Numbered from the stretch's first letter, positions 21,175 through 31,984 are shown. The stretch: 64,000 nucleotides of DNA from Cepaea nemoralis (GCA_014155875.1 JACEFZ010013514.1:18501-82500); one strand, 5' to 3'. Numbers and translations are program-made. Notes: generated by a model from the sequence alone, not told the origin.

Positions 21175-21560
21175 TGAGTGTAGTTAAGTCAAGAACCGAC
21201 ACCACTACACTCGGGGCATTCCTAACGTGCTCCGTCCTCATCTTCAACAGCCAGTAAAGAGTCCCAACATTAATGATAACAGCAGCAGTCTGGTTATGTG
21301 TCCGTGTGGTCTTTCCTGGGAGTCCTGGGGGTCGGACAGATCCCCTGGTCACTCCCTGCAGCGCCTTTCTCTCCAAGGTGTAATGATCTACCCGTCCTTC
21401 CTTACTATATACACACGATCCCAAAAATACCCCCACCCCGTCTGCCTTATAATGCACGAATAACCCACAGAGCAGTGCAGACCCAACCAATATGTCCGTC
21501 TGCTGTTTTCTCATTATTAACTGAAGCAGTTTTCACATATTTTAAATACAAGGTGGAATA
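21175..21560 (-). repeat. Repeat J copy
   Basis: 21,185-21,270 matches 9,465-9,560 (CACTACACTCGGGGCATTCC, then CATCTTCAACAGCCAG) and, inverted, 40,255-40,325. The remainder to 21,560 is not matched elsewhere in the window. Confidence 0.55.
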
Positions 21561-21665
21561 ACCGAAAATAACAACAGCAAGAAAAAGAAAAAAAAAAAAA
21601 CACTAGCTCAGTAATAAATGCCAGCTGTAATCGTAAACGGATGGACCAAATCTACAGCTGTCGTC
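21550..21665 (-). repeat. Repeat K copy
   Basis: Inverted match to 16,195-16,295, including ACTAGCTCAGTAATAAATGCC and GTAAACGGATGGACCAAATC. An A-rich tract (21,574-21,600) is longer than in the other copy. Confidence 0.65.
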
Positions 21666-21690
21666 TGTATCCTCGCAGCTTCCGGTTCAG

Positions 21691-21838
21691 ATCTATAGAT
21701 ACAGTCAAAATGTGAACGTCCGAACTGTTTAGCGTTGACTTTATATAAGTACAGTCAACATCTGAACGTCCCAGCTGTTTAGCGTTGACTTTATATAGGT
21801 ATAGTCAACATCTGAACGTCCCAACTGTTTAGCGTTTC
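21691..21838. repeat. 50-bp tandem repeat, 3 copies
   Basis: The unit ACAGTCAACATCTGAACGTC + CCAGCTGTTTAGCGTTGACT + TTATATAAGT (50 bp) occurs twice in full and once to AGCGTT. It is unrelated in sequence to the 50-bp satellite at 51-58 kb. A diverged piece recurs at 22,550-22,585. Confidence 0.85.
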
Positions 21839-21847
21839 CCTTCTAAT

Positions 21848-22535
21848 GGCTTCGTAGCGAAGAGGTTACAGCCGCAGTTCGTAATCTCGCAAACCGCGTT
21901 CTTCCACTTCTTCTTTGCGTTCATCCGGAGTGTTTTATCAGATGTGATTGCGGTGTGCGTTAGGCACCCTTGGAATGAACCCTTAGGTCAACACATCCGA
22001 CTTTTAGCGTGCAGTTTTTGACCAGGTTAGCATTCCTGGGAGACTCTCACTTTTGTGGTACCGTCCACCTCCCAGCTGGTCAAGTTGGAACGGTCGAAGA
22101 CTTCGCGGTCATCCCTCAAAGGAAGGCAGGGACAGTCAATAGCATTTTCCGCCATCCTGGGTGGCTTCCATAATTGCAGAGGCCGGCACATAGCGCCCTA
22201 GGTAGCTGGGCTCACCGAGGGAATCGTCACGTCCTGATCATGGCTGCTTTAATTCCTCACTTCAATATATTGGGCATATCGTTCCCCCCGGGCCGTTCCC
22301 GCACAAACCAGACAGGTCTGCAGACAGTATCCACTCAGCGAGTTTAAACCGCGTTCGAAACACAGCTGCGGGTGATTTCGCAGCAGACCGCCTTGCGTCG
22401 GGTTTTTTTTTTTTTACTGAAAAAGTATGAGTACAGAAAGCAATGGCAAACTACTGAACGTAAACTTGCCCAGGAATTACAAACAGCCAACACATACTGG
22501 GGTCGACTGCTACGTCTTGTAAAGGATATGTGACT
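21848..22535 (+). mobile_element. SINE-B split by a Tail E insertion
   Basis: The head, GGCTTCGTAGCGAAGAGGTTA (box A region) to AAACCGCGTTC, lies at 21,848-21,901. The rest, from AAACCGCGTTCGAAACACAG (box B) through a T-run to AAAGGATATGTGACTAAC, lies at 22,346-22,535. The two parts join into one SINE-B if the intervening 444 bp and one 11-bp duplication are removed. The head is more complete than in the copy at 2.77 kb. Confidence 0.8.
21902..22345 (-). mobile_element. Tail E insertion, 444 bp, with 11-bp target duplication
   Basis: AAACCGCGTTC flanks both sides (21,891-21,901 and 22,346-22,356). The minus strand begins AAACTCGCTGAGTGGATACT and ends CCGGATGAACGCAAAGAAGA. This is the best-delimited copy of Tail E. 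It matches 10.3, 16.4 and 31.2 kb. The variable-length duplication and GA-rich 3' end fit LINE-mediated insertion of a 5'-truncated copy. Confidence 0.85.
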
Positions 22536-22945
22536 AACTATTTTCTTTAGGCACAGTCAACATTTGAAAGGTCCCAACAGCATAGATTTATCTTAAGTGG
22601 CTATCGTCAATAGCTGATCGTCACGACATACTTTCTCAATGATTACGTCCCAAGTCTGTAGTCAATGGAGACACGCCTATCACGGAATAGTCAAGCCGTA
22701 CTGACACGCAGACTATCGACCCAATTTGCCGCGAATTAGGAAACGTGACAAACAACCTTACCGATTTGTGGTCTAGTATAAGCAAACCTGGCCGTTTGAA
22801 ATCGCATTCAGAGTTGGTTATACTAGGGTTACGGATGTAAACTGAATCCTGGGAATTGCCAGGTCTAAAAGCTGCGAGGAGACACGCGACAGCTGCAGCT
22901 GAATCACTTGTAGCAATAACAACATGCAGTAATGCATTGCTGTTT
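22536..22945. other. No recognised gene
   Basis: Apart from a remnant of the 50-bp unit near 22,555 nothing is recognised. A (CA)(CG) dinucleotide tract follows at 22,947-23,012. Confidence 0.4.
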
Positions 22946-23029
22946 ACACACACACGCGCGCGTACACACACACACGCGCGCGCGCACACACGCACGCACA
23001 TACACACACACATTATATGTATATTGTAC

Positions 23030-23195
23030 TGCAAAGCTTGGGCCCTATTTGTAGAGATCACGCGTTGCCCATGCAGAATGCTCCCCCTCTCGGCCTGCCT
23101 AGTTTACTTCAGGGAAAAGGTAATACCAATAGACATGGAACAAGACAAGCTGCAGAAGCCTCCCGGGTCTGCAAGATAATGCTCTAATGGTCCAA
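23030..23195 (+). repeat. Repeat L copy
   Basis: AGAGATCACGCGTTGCCCAT, then CTCTCGGCCTGCCTAGTTTA and GAACAAGACAAGCTGCAG match 45,295-45,445 in the same orientation. A shorter inverted match lies at 33,490-33,590. About 150 bp, class unknown. Confidence 0.7.
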
Positions 23196-23400
23196 GGCTT
23201 CATATATACCCCCTCAACTCTTTTTCTTGTGTAAACTGACATCTTTTTATTGGTCAGAATGTTTTTCATCTTGCCAAAGGCTACTTTCGCCATGGCGATT
23301 CTTGTTCTAATCTCTTCAAGGCATTTTCTATCAGATGTTTTGACTGTTCCGAGATAATTGTAGCGATTCACTTGTTGAAGAATATTCCATTTACTTGTAT
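23195..23400 (-). pseudogene. RTE-like LINE fragment
   Basis: The minus frame reads RYNYLGTVKTSDRKCLEEIR, then TRIAMAKVAFGKMKNILTNK and KRVEG, the RTE segment after the YADD box. It stops near 23,205. The 3' part of the ORF is absent. Upstream on the minus strand it continues weakly to a TA microsatellite. Confidence 0.8.
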
Positions 23401-23458
23401 ATTACATTGTGGTACTTCGTTCTTCCTAGTGACAACCATAACCTGTGTCTTTTTACAA

Positions 23459-23612
<154 letters not shown>

Positions 23613-23679
23613 TATTTTAAAAGGGTACAAATTGAACATATCGGCCCTTTAGATCACTCATCTTTCATTCATCAAATGT

Positions 23680-23768
23680 GCATGTTACATTTACATAGGG
23701 GGAAAAAAACATTGTCAAATGGATTCTGTAAGCATAAACAATGCATATTACGCATGGTACATTCACAT

Positions 23769-23858
<90 letters not shown>

Positions 23859-23910
23859 AAACCATTGTCAAATGAAAGTTGTAAACATAAATAGTGCATA
23901 TTGCTATCCC
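23680..23910. repeat. 70-bp tandem duplication carrying an expanded poly(G)
   Basis: Copy 1 (about 23,685-23,755) reads ACATTTACAT-G5-AAAAAAACATTGTC..., and copy 2 (about 23,758-23,905) reads ACATTCACAT-G89-AAAACCATTGTC.... Both continue into AAATG, then GTAA(G/A)CATAAA and TGCATATT. The only large difference is the G run: 5 versus 89. Confidence 0.85.
23769..23857. repeat. Poly(G) run, 89 bp
   Basis: Eighty-nine uninterrupted G on the plus strand. Such a run can fold into several stacked G-quadruplexes and stalls polymerases, so the exact length should be regarded as uncertain. Poly-Gly and poly-Pro frames through it are artefacts. Confidence 0.93.
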
Positions 23911-25350
23911 CATCCACCCTCACACCCCGCAGCCACCCACACATCCCTCAGCCACCCACACATCCCCCACACACACCACACCCCCTACCCACCCACACAT
24001 ACCTCCACGCACTCACAAAGACTCTGGCAAACATACATGCCACCACCCACCCACTGAGCCCCCCACCCACACACATTTCCCCCCCCACACATACATCCCC
24101 ACCCATCCCATAACCGACACGCACACATCCACCCACATATTCTCCACCACCCACCCATACACCCACAACCACCCAGCAAAACACACATCACAAAACCACA
24201 CACATATTCCCCTGTCAACCCATACATCCCGCACCAATCCACACATACATCCCGCACCCTCACAATTTTCCCCACTCATCCACACATACATCAGCCAACC
24301 TAAACCCACTCACCCACCAAATATCCGCCACCTCTCAACTACAATCCCCCACCTATACACATATACCCACCCACAAACACATCTCCCCACCTGCCCACAC
24401 ATATCCCCGCCCATAAACACCAAAAAACACACACCTCCCACCCACACACATCCCACCACACACATATACCCCACCCACACACATCCGCCGCTCACACACA
24501 TCTTCCCACAAACACACACATCCCCCAACCCTGCACTCATCGCTCACACACATCCACCCATTCACGTACTCATCCATCAACCACTCACACCCAAACATCA
24601 CCTGCCCACCCATTAACACATGCATCTCTCATCTACCCTCCCACCCACACACACCCCAACCACCCAGCCAAACACACATACCCCATCCTCACATACATCC
24701 GTCATCCACCTGCACATCCCACACCTCCCCAACCTATCACACATCTCCCCTCCAACACAAACTCCACCCATAAACACATCCCCCCACACACACATCCCCC
24801 ACATGCATTCCTCATACACATCCCCGCCCACACATCTCTCACACACACACACACATCTCCCCACCCACCCAGACATCCCCCGCCTACAAACATCCTCACA
24901 ACCCACACATACATCCTCCACCCACTCACATTTACCCCATCCACTCTCACACACTCCCACACACACAGACATCCCATTCACAGACCACCCCCCCCCCCAC
25001 ACTCATCCCCCACACCTATTATACACCCGTCTCCCAACCCACACAATCTCCTACACAACCATTCACCCACCCAAATACACATTCCCTACCCCCACCTCCC
25101 ACCCACCAACACCTACATACTTCCAATAATCCTCCCAAATATCCCCCCTACACACATATACACACATCCCTCACACACACACATACATCCCCAACCGACT
25201 ACACATCCCTTCACCCATCCACACATCACCCATCAACCCATACACATCCCCACACACAATCCCTCCACACATACATTCCCCACACCCCCACACACATCCT
25301 TCACATACGCACCCACACAAACATCCTCACATCTACACACATACATGATC
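23890..25350. repeat. C-rich CCCACACATC-type degenerate minisatellite, 1.4 kb
   Basis: The plus strand is built almost entirely from A, C and some T: words such as CACACATCCC, CCCACCCACA and ATACATCC of about 10-18 bp. G is very rare. No fixed period is evident. The long His/Pro/Thr-rich frames on plus and Val/Gly/Cys-rich frames on minus are artefacts of this composition. Confidence 0.9.
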
Positions 25351-25495
25351 ACTGAAACTAATAAGAACAAACTCCCACACTTTACTCACAGTTGAGACAC
25401 TGATTGTCGTGAGCATTCTCGCAAAAATTGTAAGAAGTGGAGAAAAAACATTACATATACATTGTGTAGCGTAAAGATTAGTGATGTAATTCAAC

Positions 25496-25553
<58 letters not shown>

Positions 25554-25683
25554 TCTCTCACTCACTAACTCTCTCACTCACATCACAGTAATGTTATATT
25601 ATACATGATAAAATCAAGTGGCATACAAAATGATAATATGAAAGATGAGAATACACAACAAAAAAATATGGAATGGCAGAGAG

Positions 25684-25752
<69 letters not shown>

Positions 25753-25760
25753 GAGTGAAA
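25496..25760. repeat. Inverted pair of (CT)n and (GA)n tracts
   Basis: A CT tract (25,496-25,550) and a GA tract (25,689-25,750) are complementary and separated by about 140 bp. They could pair into a stem. Trimmed CAGA repeats follow to 25,815. Confidence 0.9.
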
Positions 25761-25814
25761 GAAAGACAGACAGGCAGAAAACAGACAGACTGACAGACTA
25801 ACAGACAGACAGGC

Positions 25815-26035
25815 TGCTCACTTTCTTTGAGCATGTCGTGAGAACGGAAACGCTGGAATATGTCGTCACAACGGGAAGGCAGGAGTAATATAAAGGCAGG
25901 GAGAGATCAAGAGTGAAACTGCTGGGCAGTTTGACATGGTGGCATGGAGGACAGTTGGTGTCAGAAATGAGTGGCAGCATACGAGACAATTGCCTATGGA
26001 CAGACATGATCGCTAACGCCACATGCACAGACTAG
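25815..26035 (+). pseudogene. RTE-like LINE, 3' end of ORF (fragment)
   Basis: The plus frame reads FEHVVRTETLEYVVTTGRQE, stop, then GRERSRVKLLGSLTWWHGG and NCLWTDMIANATC, the conserved end of the RTE-like ORF. A (TA)n tract follows immediately. Confidence 0.7.
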
Positions 26036-26045
26036 AAGATTGGGG

Positions 26046-26047
<2 letters not shown>

Positions 26048-26142
<95 letters not shown>

Positions 26143-26190
26143 GATAGAGAGACAGACAGAGAGACAGAGAGGGGGGGGGGGGGGGGGGGG
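26048..26190. repeat. (TA)n, (GACA)n and poly(G)20
   Basis: About 90 bp of TA (26,048-26,136), a short GACAGA stretch and 20 G (26,171-26,190) follow one another. Confidence 0.95.
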
Positions 26191-26404
26191 TTTGGGACGT
26201 ACAGACGGACCACATACCGACAGATAGACAGGCGGGCATGCGGACGGACTGGACGGACGTTTGCCATTGCTTTGAGAACCACCAGTGTGAAATTCAACGC
26301 ATGACGGTCTGCTTCCAAATCTCCTACGGCTGATTTCGAATTCCGTATTCTGGATTGTGAGACTGCGTTGTGTGCCACTAAGCCTCCCGTGTTATTTTTG
26401 ATAC

Positions 26405-26640
26405 TGATTTACCTCCGTGCCATGATGTCAAACTGACCAGGCTCTTCTCTTTTGGTCTTCCCCTGCCTCTTTTCCATTCCAACTTTTCCGGTTGTGACTA
26501 CTACATACTCCAGTTTTGCCCTTCTCGTGACTTGCTTAAACACACACGGGCTGTCCCCTTCTGATGCAAGTGACCAGTTCTCTTTATGAGTTAACTTCGT
26601 TAAAATTATCTCCATTGCGATTTCTATCTGTCTACGATTT
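26405..26640 (-). pseudogene. RTE-like LINE, 3' end of ORF (fragment)
   Basis: The minus frame reads VTRRAKLEYVVVTTGKVGME, then KRQGKTKREEPGQFDIMARR, in register with the RTE C-terminal block. It continues upstream to share a 45-bp segment with 1,230-1,300. Confidence 0.65.
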
Positions 26641-26644
26641 TCTC

Positions 26645-27345
26645 ATCATTTCTCTATAAAACCATATCTCACTCATCTCATCATGTTCCTCTTGTACCTT
26701 GCGGTGTCGAGGTGAATTATAAACTTCGTGAGAGTGCCCGATTATGGGCTTCATATATCGATATTCCCATGGACTGTTATTCCCTCCGTCCAACGTTTGC
26801 GTGGTCGGCCTCTTCCTCTGGTTCCATCTGGTCTGTACATCATTGCTTGTTGTGGTATGCTGTTGACTGGTAACCTACTTGCATGGCCAAACCATTTGAC
26901 TTGCTGCTTTCTTATAAAATCTAGTGCTGCTATAACCCCCACGTTAGTCCTGATTTCTTCATTTCTGATCTTATCTCCTCTTGATACGTTGAGTATTCTT
27001 CTCAGGAATCTCGTATCTTTTGCTGTGATTTTTGTTTTCTCTTTTTCTGTCATTGTCAAGGTTTGGCATATCTCGCAGACCCATATAATTGGCGACTTTC
27101 TTGCTAATTGTCAATTGTTTGCTTCCATACATCAGGATTGTCTCAATAACGCTCTTAAGAACTTTTGTCCTCTCCTCAATTGACAAAGATAAATTGCAAA
27201 GAATATTCGTCATCTTGTGAGTTGCTATATTTAACTTCCTTAATACCTCTGGCATCTGCTGTATAAAGTATCCAAAAACACAGCTTAAATGCATTGACTT
27301 GTTTCAGATTAGCAGCATTCACTTCGATGTTGCACTTGGGTGTCT
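26645..27345 (-). pseudogene. LINE 3' part of the ATGAG-tailed family
   Basis: Minus-strand frames give MTNILCNLSLSIEERTKVLK and IETILMYGSKQLTISKK near 27,090-27,210. RFLRRILNVSRGDKIRNEEI and QQVKWFGHASRLP follow near 26,880-27,020, then GRGRPRKRWTEGI near 26,790. It ends in the terminus shared with 18.47 and 32.36 kb followed by CATGATGAGATGAG. One frameshift separates the two blocks. The upstream catalytic part is lost. A plus-strand LINE starts about 20 bp beyond the 5' end. Confidence 0.75.
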
Positions 27346-27364
27346 AATGTTTCTTTGTAATAAC

Positions 27365-28328
27365 AATTTATAATATAGTAACATATAAAGGCAGGAAATC
27401 AGACCCTTTCCAAATAACATCTGGCTTGAAACAGGGTGATGCACTTTCGCCGCTACTCTTCAATCTGGCTCTAGAGAAAGTTGTAAGGAGGGTAAAGGAG
27501 AAATATGATACTGGAGGAACATCCAAGCTGCTAGGTTATGCAGATGATATAGATATTATAGGGGAAAATAAACAAAAGACATTGGAAATATTGACTCACT
27601 TAAAGGAAAAAGCACAACAGATGGGGCTGGTTATCAACCAAGATAAGACATAATATATGGTAATTTCAAGAGAACGGAATGGCTAAAAATTCTGGCCACA
27701 TACAAATAGATAATATGACCATTAAAAGAACGGAAACATACAAATACCTGGGTACAATCTTCAACTGTTCCAACATCATAAGGGAAGAAATGCAAACTAG
27801 AATCAATTCTGGAAATAAGATATACTATGCACTACAACATCTACTAAAACCAAATGCGCTATCTCGTAATACCAAAATCACAATATACAAAACACTGATC
27901 AGACCAGTTGTGCTGTATGGCTCTGAAACCTGGAGTACAACGAAAGGAGACGAAGCCTTGCTACAAACCTTTGAGAACAAAGTTTTAAGACGCATCTTTG
28001 GACCCATTAGGGATGCACAAAGTGGAGAGTGGAAAAGAAGAAGTAACAAAGACATTTATGATCTGTTTAAGTCCCCGCTAATCACTGGTATCATGAAGGC
28101 TAATAGACTACAATGGCTGGGGCATATTGAAAGAATGGAAGATAATAGGGAAACAAAACTCGCTTACACTCGGGAAATAAATGATCGTAGACCCCGAGGT
28201 AGACCAAGAAGACGATGGAGAGATAATATACATACAGACCTACAAGCACTTGAAATCAGCGACTGGCAAGAGAAGGTCAACCAGAGAGACTTGTATCTGC
28301 AGCAAAGAACCTCAATGGCTCGGAACGC
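27365..28328 (+). pseudogene. LINE reverse transcriptase, C-terminal half, nearly intact
   Basis: The first frame (27,426-27,652) reads GLKQGDALSPLLFNLALEKV (RT domain B) and LLGYADDIDIIGENKQKT (domain C, catalytic Asp pair). After a stop at 27,651-27,653 and a frame change, the second frame (27,679 onward) gives YKYLGTIFNCSNIIREEM, KITIYKTLIRPVVLYGSETW, LQTFENKVLRRIFGP, LQWLGHIERMEDNRETKLAY and RPRGRPRRRWRDNI. It then runs into the GAA tail. About 300 codons with a single stop and frameshift make this one of the least decayed copies in the window. The N-terminal RT and endonuclease are absent, typical of 5' truncation. The clade is unclear. Confidence 0.85.
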
Positions 28329-28430
28329 TGAAGAAGAAGAAGAAGAAGAAGAAGAAGAAGAAGAAGAAGAAGAAGAAGAAGAAGAAGAAGAAGAAGAAGA
28401 AGAAGAAGAAGAAGAAGAAGAAGAAGAAGA
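28329..28430. repeat. (GAA)n tail of the LINE
   Basis: About 34 GAA units follow the LINE ORF without a gap. As the 3' tail of a retroelement this is a plausible starting point for the purine microsatellites elsewhere in the window. Confidence 0.95.
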
Positions 28431-28649
28431 ATTCCTTCAATTTTTTTTATCTGTTACTCAGACTAAGTCCTTTCTAATTGCCTTGATCGTGCAATTATAA
28501 CTATGATTTTGGGTAACTATGTTTCCTTTTCAGGGACGAAAATTATGTCATCAATAAAAGGCAGGTTGACTACAGTATGCCCACAAGCGGATACTCCTGG
28601 TATGTCTTGAAGGGATCTCATTATCATTTCGCTGTAGAAATTAAACAGA

Positions 28650-28840
28650 TCGAGTGACAGCACAAAACCCCGCCTCGAGCTCTTAAACTTCTGGTGCGCT
28701 AATGGCAGGTTAGGGGATTAAACATTGATTTCTCGTTCAGAAAGACATGGCAAACTACTATAAGTAACACTGCCCAGAAAATCACCACTAGGTGTATCGA
28801 AACTTTTTGCAAAGGACATGCTACTTTAAATATGTATTAA
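28650..28840 (+). mobile_element. SINE-C remnant joined to SINE-B 3' half
   Basis: CTCTTAAACTTCTGGTGCGC and GGTTAGGGGATTAAACATTG match SINE-C. From 28,735, CGTTCAGAAAGACATGGCAA, then ACTACTATAAGTAAC and GCAAAGGACATGCTAC match the SINE-B body. Either a chimera or one insertion in another. Confidence 0.6.
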
Positions 28841-28875
28841 TATTATCGAGTCTCTCTATGTGTCAGGGAGAGTGA

Positions 28876-28881
28876 GACACG

Positions 28882-28948
<67 letters not shown>
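28876..28948. repeat. (GACA)n microsatellite
   Basis: About 18 units of GACA. Confidence 0.97.
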
Positions 28949-28949
<1 letters not shown>

Positions 28950-28974
28950 CGAAATTCATATTAAATTATGGAGG

Positions 28975-29185
28975 TCAGCATGGCCGAACAGACAAGAGCG
29001 CTCGTTCTTAAACTTCCGGTGTGTTGATGCCGAGGTAAGGGGTTCAACCCCTACACAAGACAGTTGGACTAAAATGCTGACCTCTCGTCCTTGACTTGGG
29101 GACATAAATTGCAAGTACCTCTGAAGTCGGAATGGGTTCGCCTGATGGTGAAGGACACTGGTAACAGGGAAAGCTAACCCACACA
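28975..29185 (+). mobile_element. SINE-C, tRNA-headed SINE
   Basis: The head TGGCCGAACAGACAAGAGC (box A-like), TTAAACTTCCGGTG and GGGGTTCAACCCC (box B) resembles a tRNA-Leu. The body reads GTTGGACTAAAATGCTGACC, then CTTGACTTGGGG and CTGGTAACAGGGAAAGC. An inverted copy lies at 19.57-19.69 kb. Confidence 0.75.
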
Positions 29186-29239
29186 CAACATTCAGCCCAG
29201 TACTACTAGAAGTAGTGTGTGTGGACTACACTTGAATTC

Positions 29240-30185
29240 AAAGCGAGCGAGCGCAGAAACAACAAATTATATTAAGTTATTATCGGTTGTATTATTACAC
29301 CCTTAAATCGTTATTCCAAAACCATCAAGAATCTCAGGTAGTAAGTAATTACGACTTCACACACCCTTCGTCATATCTGTACGAGATAAGACAACCTGTT
29401 CACTTTCTCTTAAAATTAACTCTGCCTAACTGAGAACCAGTATACATCCAGTTTTACATTCAATCGTCGCTGCATTCTACTAGTGGACGCGCTTTGTCAA
29501 GGTCGCTTAGCCAGAAAATACTGCCCCGTACAATCGAACTAATCGAATTATAAATGTTCGAATGCAAAACACCTAGTAGATGTGTCGCTAATTACTGCAG
29601 CGATCCATCTTTTTAATTGTTTAATGACGGGCTGTAGGTAGACAGATGTCAAGGCTGTATTTGTGTAATTCAGATGTAATGCAGTTTCTGAAAATAATAA
29701 CTTTAAGTGCGACGGATTTAGTCTTTAGTCACGGTTCCAACTTCATAGCACAGGGTTAGCCCATAATGCTCTGTTCCTGTACCAGTGAGTATCTGACAAA
29801 ATTCTCAACATTGTCCCATGTGAAAAGTGAACAGACAAAAGTCCCGAAAAACTAACATCACGCCAGGTATACATGCATTAGGCGCTGCCAGAGTACCAAC
29901 ACAATAATCTGCTACTAAAATTACAGTTTATCGTCAATGGAAGCGGCAGTCACTATAAATCCAGAAGTTGCACACACATTACAGCATAGGACAAAACCAG
30001 CTAGTTCAGCAACCGGCCATTCGTCATTTTCTTGAACATGCAGTTCACAATATAAACCACCACGGACAGATGTAAAAGCAGTCGCGTGAAATCCATAGTT
30101 CACAGTGTCGCTCCACGCACTTAACTCAGTAGTTTGGCGACGGAATCATGGACTAAAAGCCCAAAATGAAGAAAATGCGTAAGTA
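29240..30185. other. No recognised gene
   Basis: Unique-looking DNA. None of the open frames has recognisable motifs and no repeat family of the window is present. Confidence 0.4.
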
Positions 30186-30189
30186 AACT

Positions 30190-30560
30190 TAATATTTAAT
30201 ATAAATATTATAGACGGGCTCTAAGAATATCTTGGATACAGGAAGGAATAAATTAATCCATACGACAAGAACTGAATATTGAAGAAGGTTGGCTACTAAA
30301 GACGATAAATCAAAGAAAATTGAAATATTTTTGTCACTTGAAACGACATGAAAGTTTGTATGGAACAATCATGGAGGATTATGTGCAAAGGAAGAGAAGA
30401 AGAGGAAGGCAAAAGAGAAGTTGAACGCAAGATGTGGCAGATGATCTCCAGACGAGTGTATCGGACACGGGGTATCATGCTTATGACCGAGACGTTTTCC
30501 GGAAGGTTTTTATTTATGGAAACGAAGTTCTGCAAAGGGCATGCTACTGAATGAATGAAA
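30190..30560 (+). pseudogene. LINE ORF C-terminal fragment
   Basis: The plus strand reads RRALRISWIQEG and NIEEGWLLKTINQRKLKYFC, then HLKRHESLYGTIMEDYVQRK and RRRGRQKRS, followed after a frame change by a Trp-less block ending TGYHAYDRD. This is the familiar tail of non-LTR ORFs (LKYFGH.KRH...EGK..RGR). Broken and 5' truncated. Confidence 0.7.
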
Positions 30561-30884
30561 TCGTAGCCAGAGGCTAAAAGACTCCAGAGGCCTTAACAGC
30601 TCAAACGCCTATCCGCTACATTGGAGTTAAGATAATCAAGTACAAGTACAGTTGAATAGAGAGGGAAATGTGTATGTCCTTTACAGTATGAATAAAATTA
30701 ATATAACTGTGCTAAAGCTGCAAACGTATAAACAATATGTAAATTAACAGAACACAATTACGGAAAACATCGACCGCTGTGTTCTGTACATTACTTAGTA
30801 TTATTTTATATTTTTTAATCTCCTTTACAGGACGTTCCAATCAACCCCAGTATGTTTGGTTGGTTATGATTTACTAAGCAAGTG

Positions 30885-30976
30885 TGAAGAAGAAGAAGAA
30901 GGAGAAGAAGAAGAAGAAGAAGAAGAAGAAGAAGAAGAAGAAGAAGAAGAAGAAGAAGAAGAAGAAGAAGAAGAAG

Positions 30977-31008
<32 letters not shown>

Positions 31009-31051
31009 GTAGTAGTAGTAGTAGTAGTACTAGTAGTAGTAGTAGTAGTAA

Positions 31052-31126
<75 letters not shown>
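30885..31126. repeat. (GAA)n(GTA)n compound microsatellite
   Basis: About 120 bp of GAA (30,885-31,005) turn abruptly into about 120 bp of GTA (31,006-31,126). The poly-Glu/poly-Val and poly-Leu frames are artefacts. Confidence 0.96.
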
Positions 31127-31127
<1 letters not shown>

Positions 31128-31174
31128 CTAAGCATGCAGCACCAAAGGTTAGCTTACTCGACACAAACTGCTTT

Positions 31175-31340
31175 CACTGTACCGTCTTCTTCTTCTGCGT
31201 TCATCTGGAGTTCTTTTTTGTTTTTTTCGAACGTGATTGCGTTGTGCCTGCGTTCTTGCGCCGTTAGGCCGATACATCCGACTTCTGCGGGCATTTGTTG
31301 ACCGGGTCAACCTTCTCGGGGGGGGGGGGGGGGGGTAGAG
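31175..31340 (-). mobile_element. Tail E fragment
   Basis: Reversed, it reads GTCGGATGTATCGGCCTAAC, then CAATCACGTTCG and CTCCAGATGAACGCAGAAGA. It is closest to the 16.4-kb copy, sharing the GTTGACCGGGTYAACCTTCYC context of an expanded G run (31,318-31,335, 18 G). Confidence 0.75.
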
Positions 31341-31529
31341 GGGTCTCACTGTACATTATAATGAGTAATAATACACTCTAACATATCACTGCCGCAATGG
31401 AAAAGGCACTTTGGTTTTGTCAGAAAAGTCAATAGGTTGTCACGAGATATTATATCATTATCATCATCATCATTATCATCATCATCATCACCATCGTCAT
31501 CATCAACATCATTATCATCATTTTGAGCG

Positions 31530-31850
31530 GGACGCAGAGGTGTTTCCAAGGCACCAGGGCCGGGTTATATACTGGCCAAGACCTATTGACGCGTCCTCGT
31601 CGAGCGTCCTGGGCAACAGGTCCCTTCGGGGTCCTGGCTAAAGTCAATAGGATCGCCGATTCCTCCGAAGTCGGAGAGTGTCTGCCTGTACGGCGAGGAA
31701 CCACCAGTCTGCACACCAATAAGCCAGACATGGGACAACGGATACTCACGCAACCCTCAGGTCCTGTATGACATCACACTGATGTTGGACAACAGGATGC
31801 CTTCATCGACATACGGGACTTCGCGTTGGAGCTCAAGCCAACGAACACAA
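31530..31850. repeat. Repeat M copy 1
   Basis: About 320 bp from GCAGAGGTGTTTCCAAGGCA to the GCGAACACAAGC-like end match 37,782-38,105 at roughly 90 percent by eye. Not coding, class unknown. A short (ATC)n tract precedes it at 31,455-31,520. Confidence 0.8.
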
Positions 31851-31864
31851 GCAAGCAGCATCAT

Positions 31865-31980
31865 TTTGAGCCACAGTGGCGCAGTGGTCAGCATGCTTGT
31901 CTGCCGACCTGGTTGTCATGTGTTCGAATCCCCATCGAGGGATGTGTCTACGAGAGGAAGTCAATAAGTAAGTCACACAT
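31865..31980 (+). mobile_element. tRNA-headed SINE fragment
   Basis: CAGTGGCGCAGTGGTCAGCA (box A-like) and TGTGTTCGAATCCCCATCG (box B) are about 35 bp apart, the spacing of a tRNA gene. No anticodon stem or 3' acceptor pairs convincingly, so it is a SINE head and not a tRNA gene. Confidence 0.65.
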
Positions 31981-31984
31981 GGCT

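Noticed and set aside
23894..24616. 240-codon His/Pro/Thr-rich frame as a gene
   Set aside because: It follows from the near absence of G in the C-rich array. Other frames are equally open.
31865..31980. tRNA gene
   Set aside because: A and B boxes are present with normal spacing but the anticodon and acceptor stems do not pair. A SINE head explains it better.
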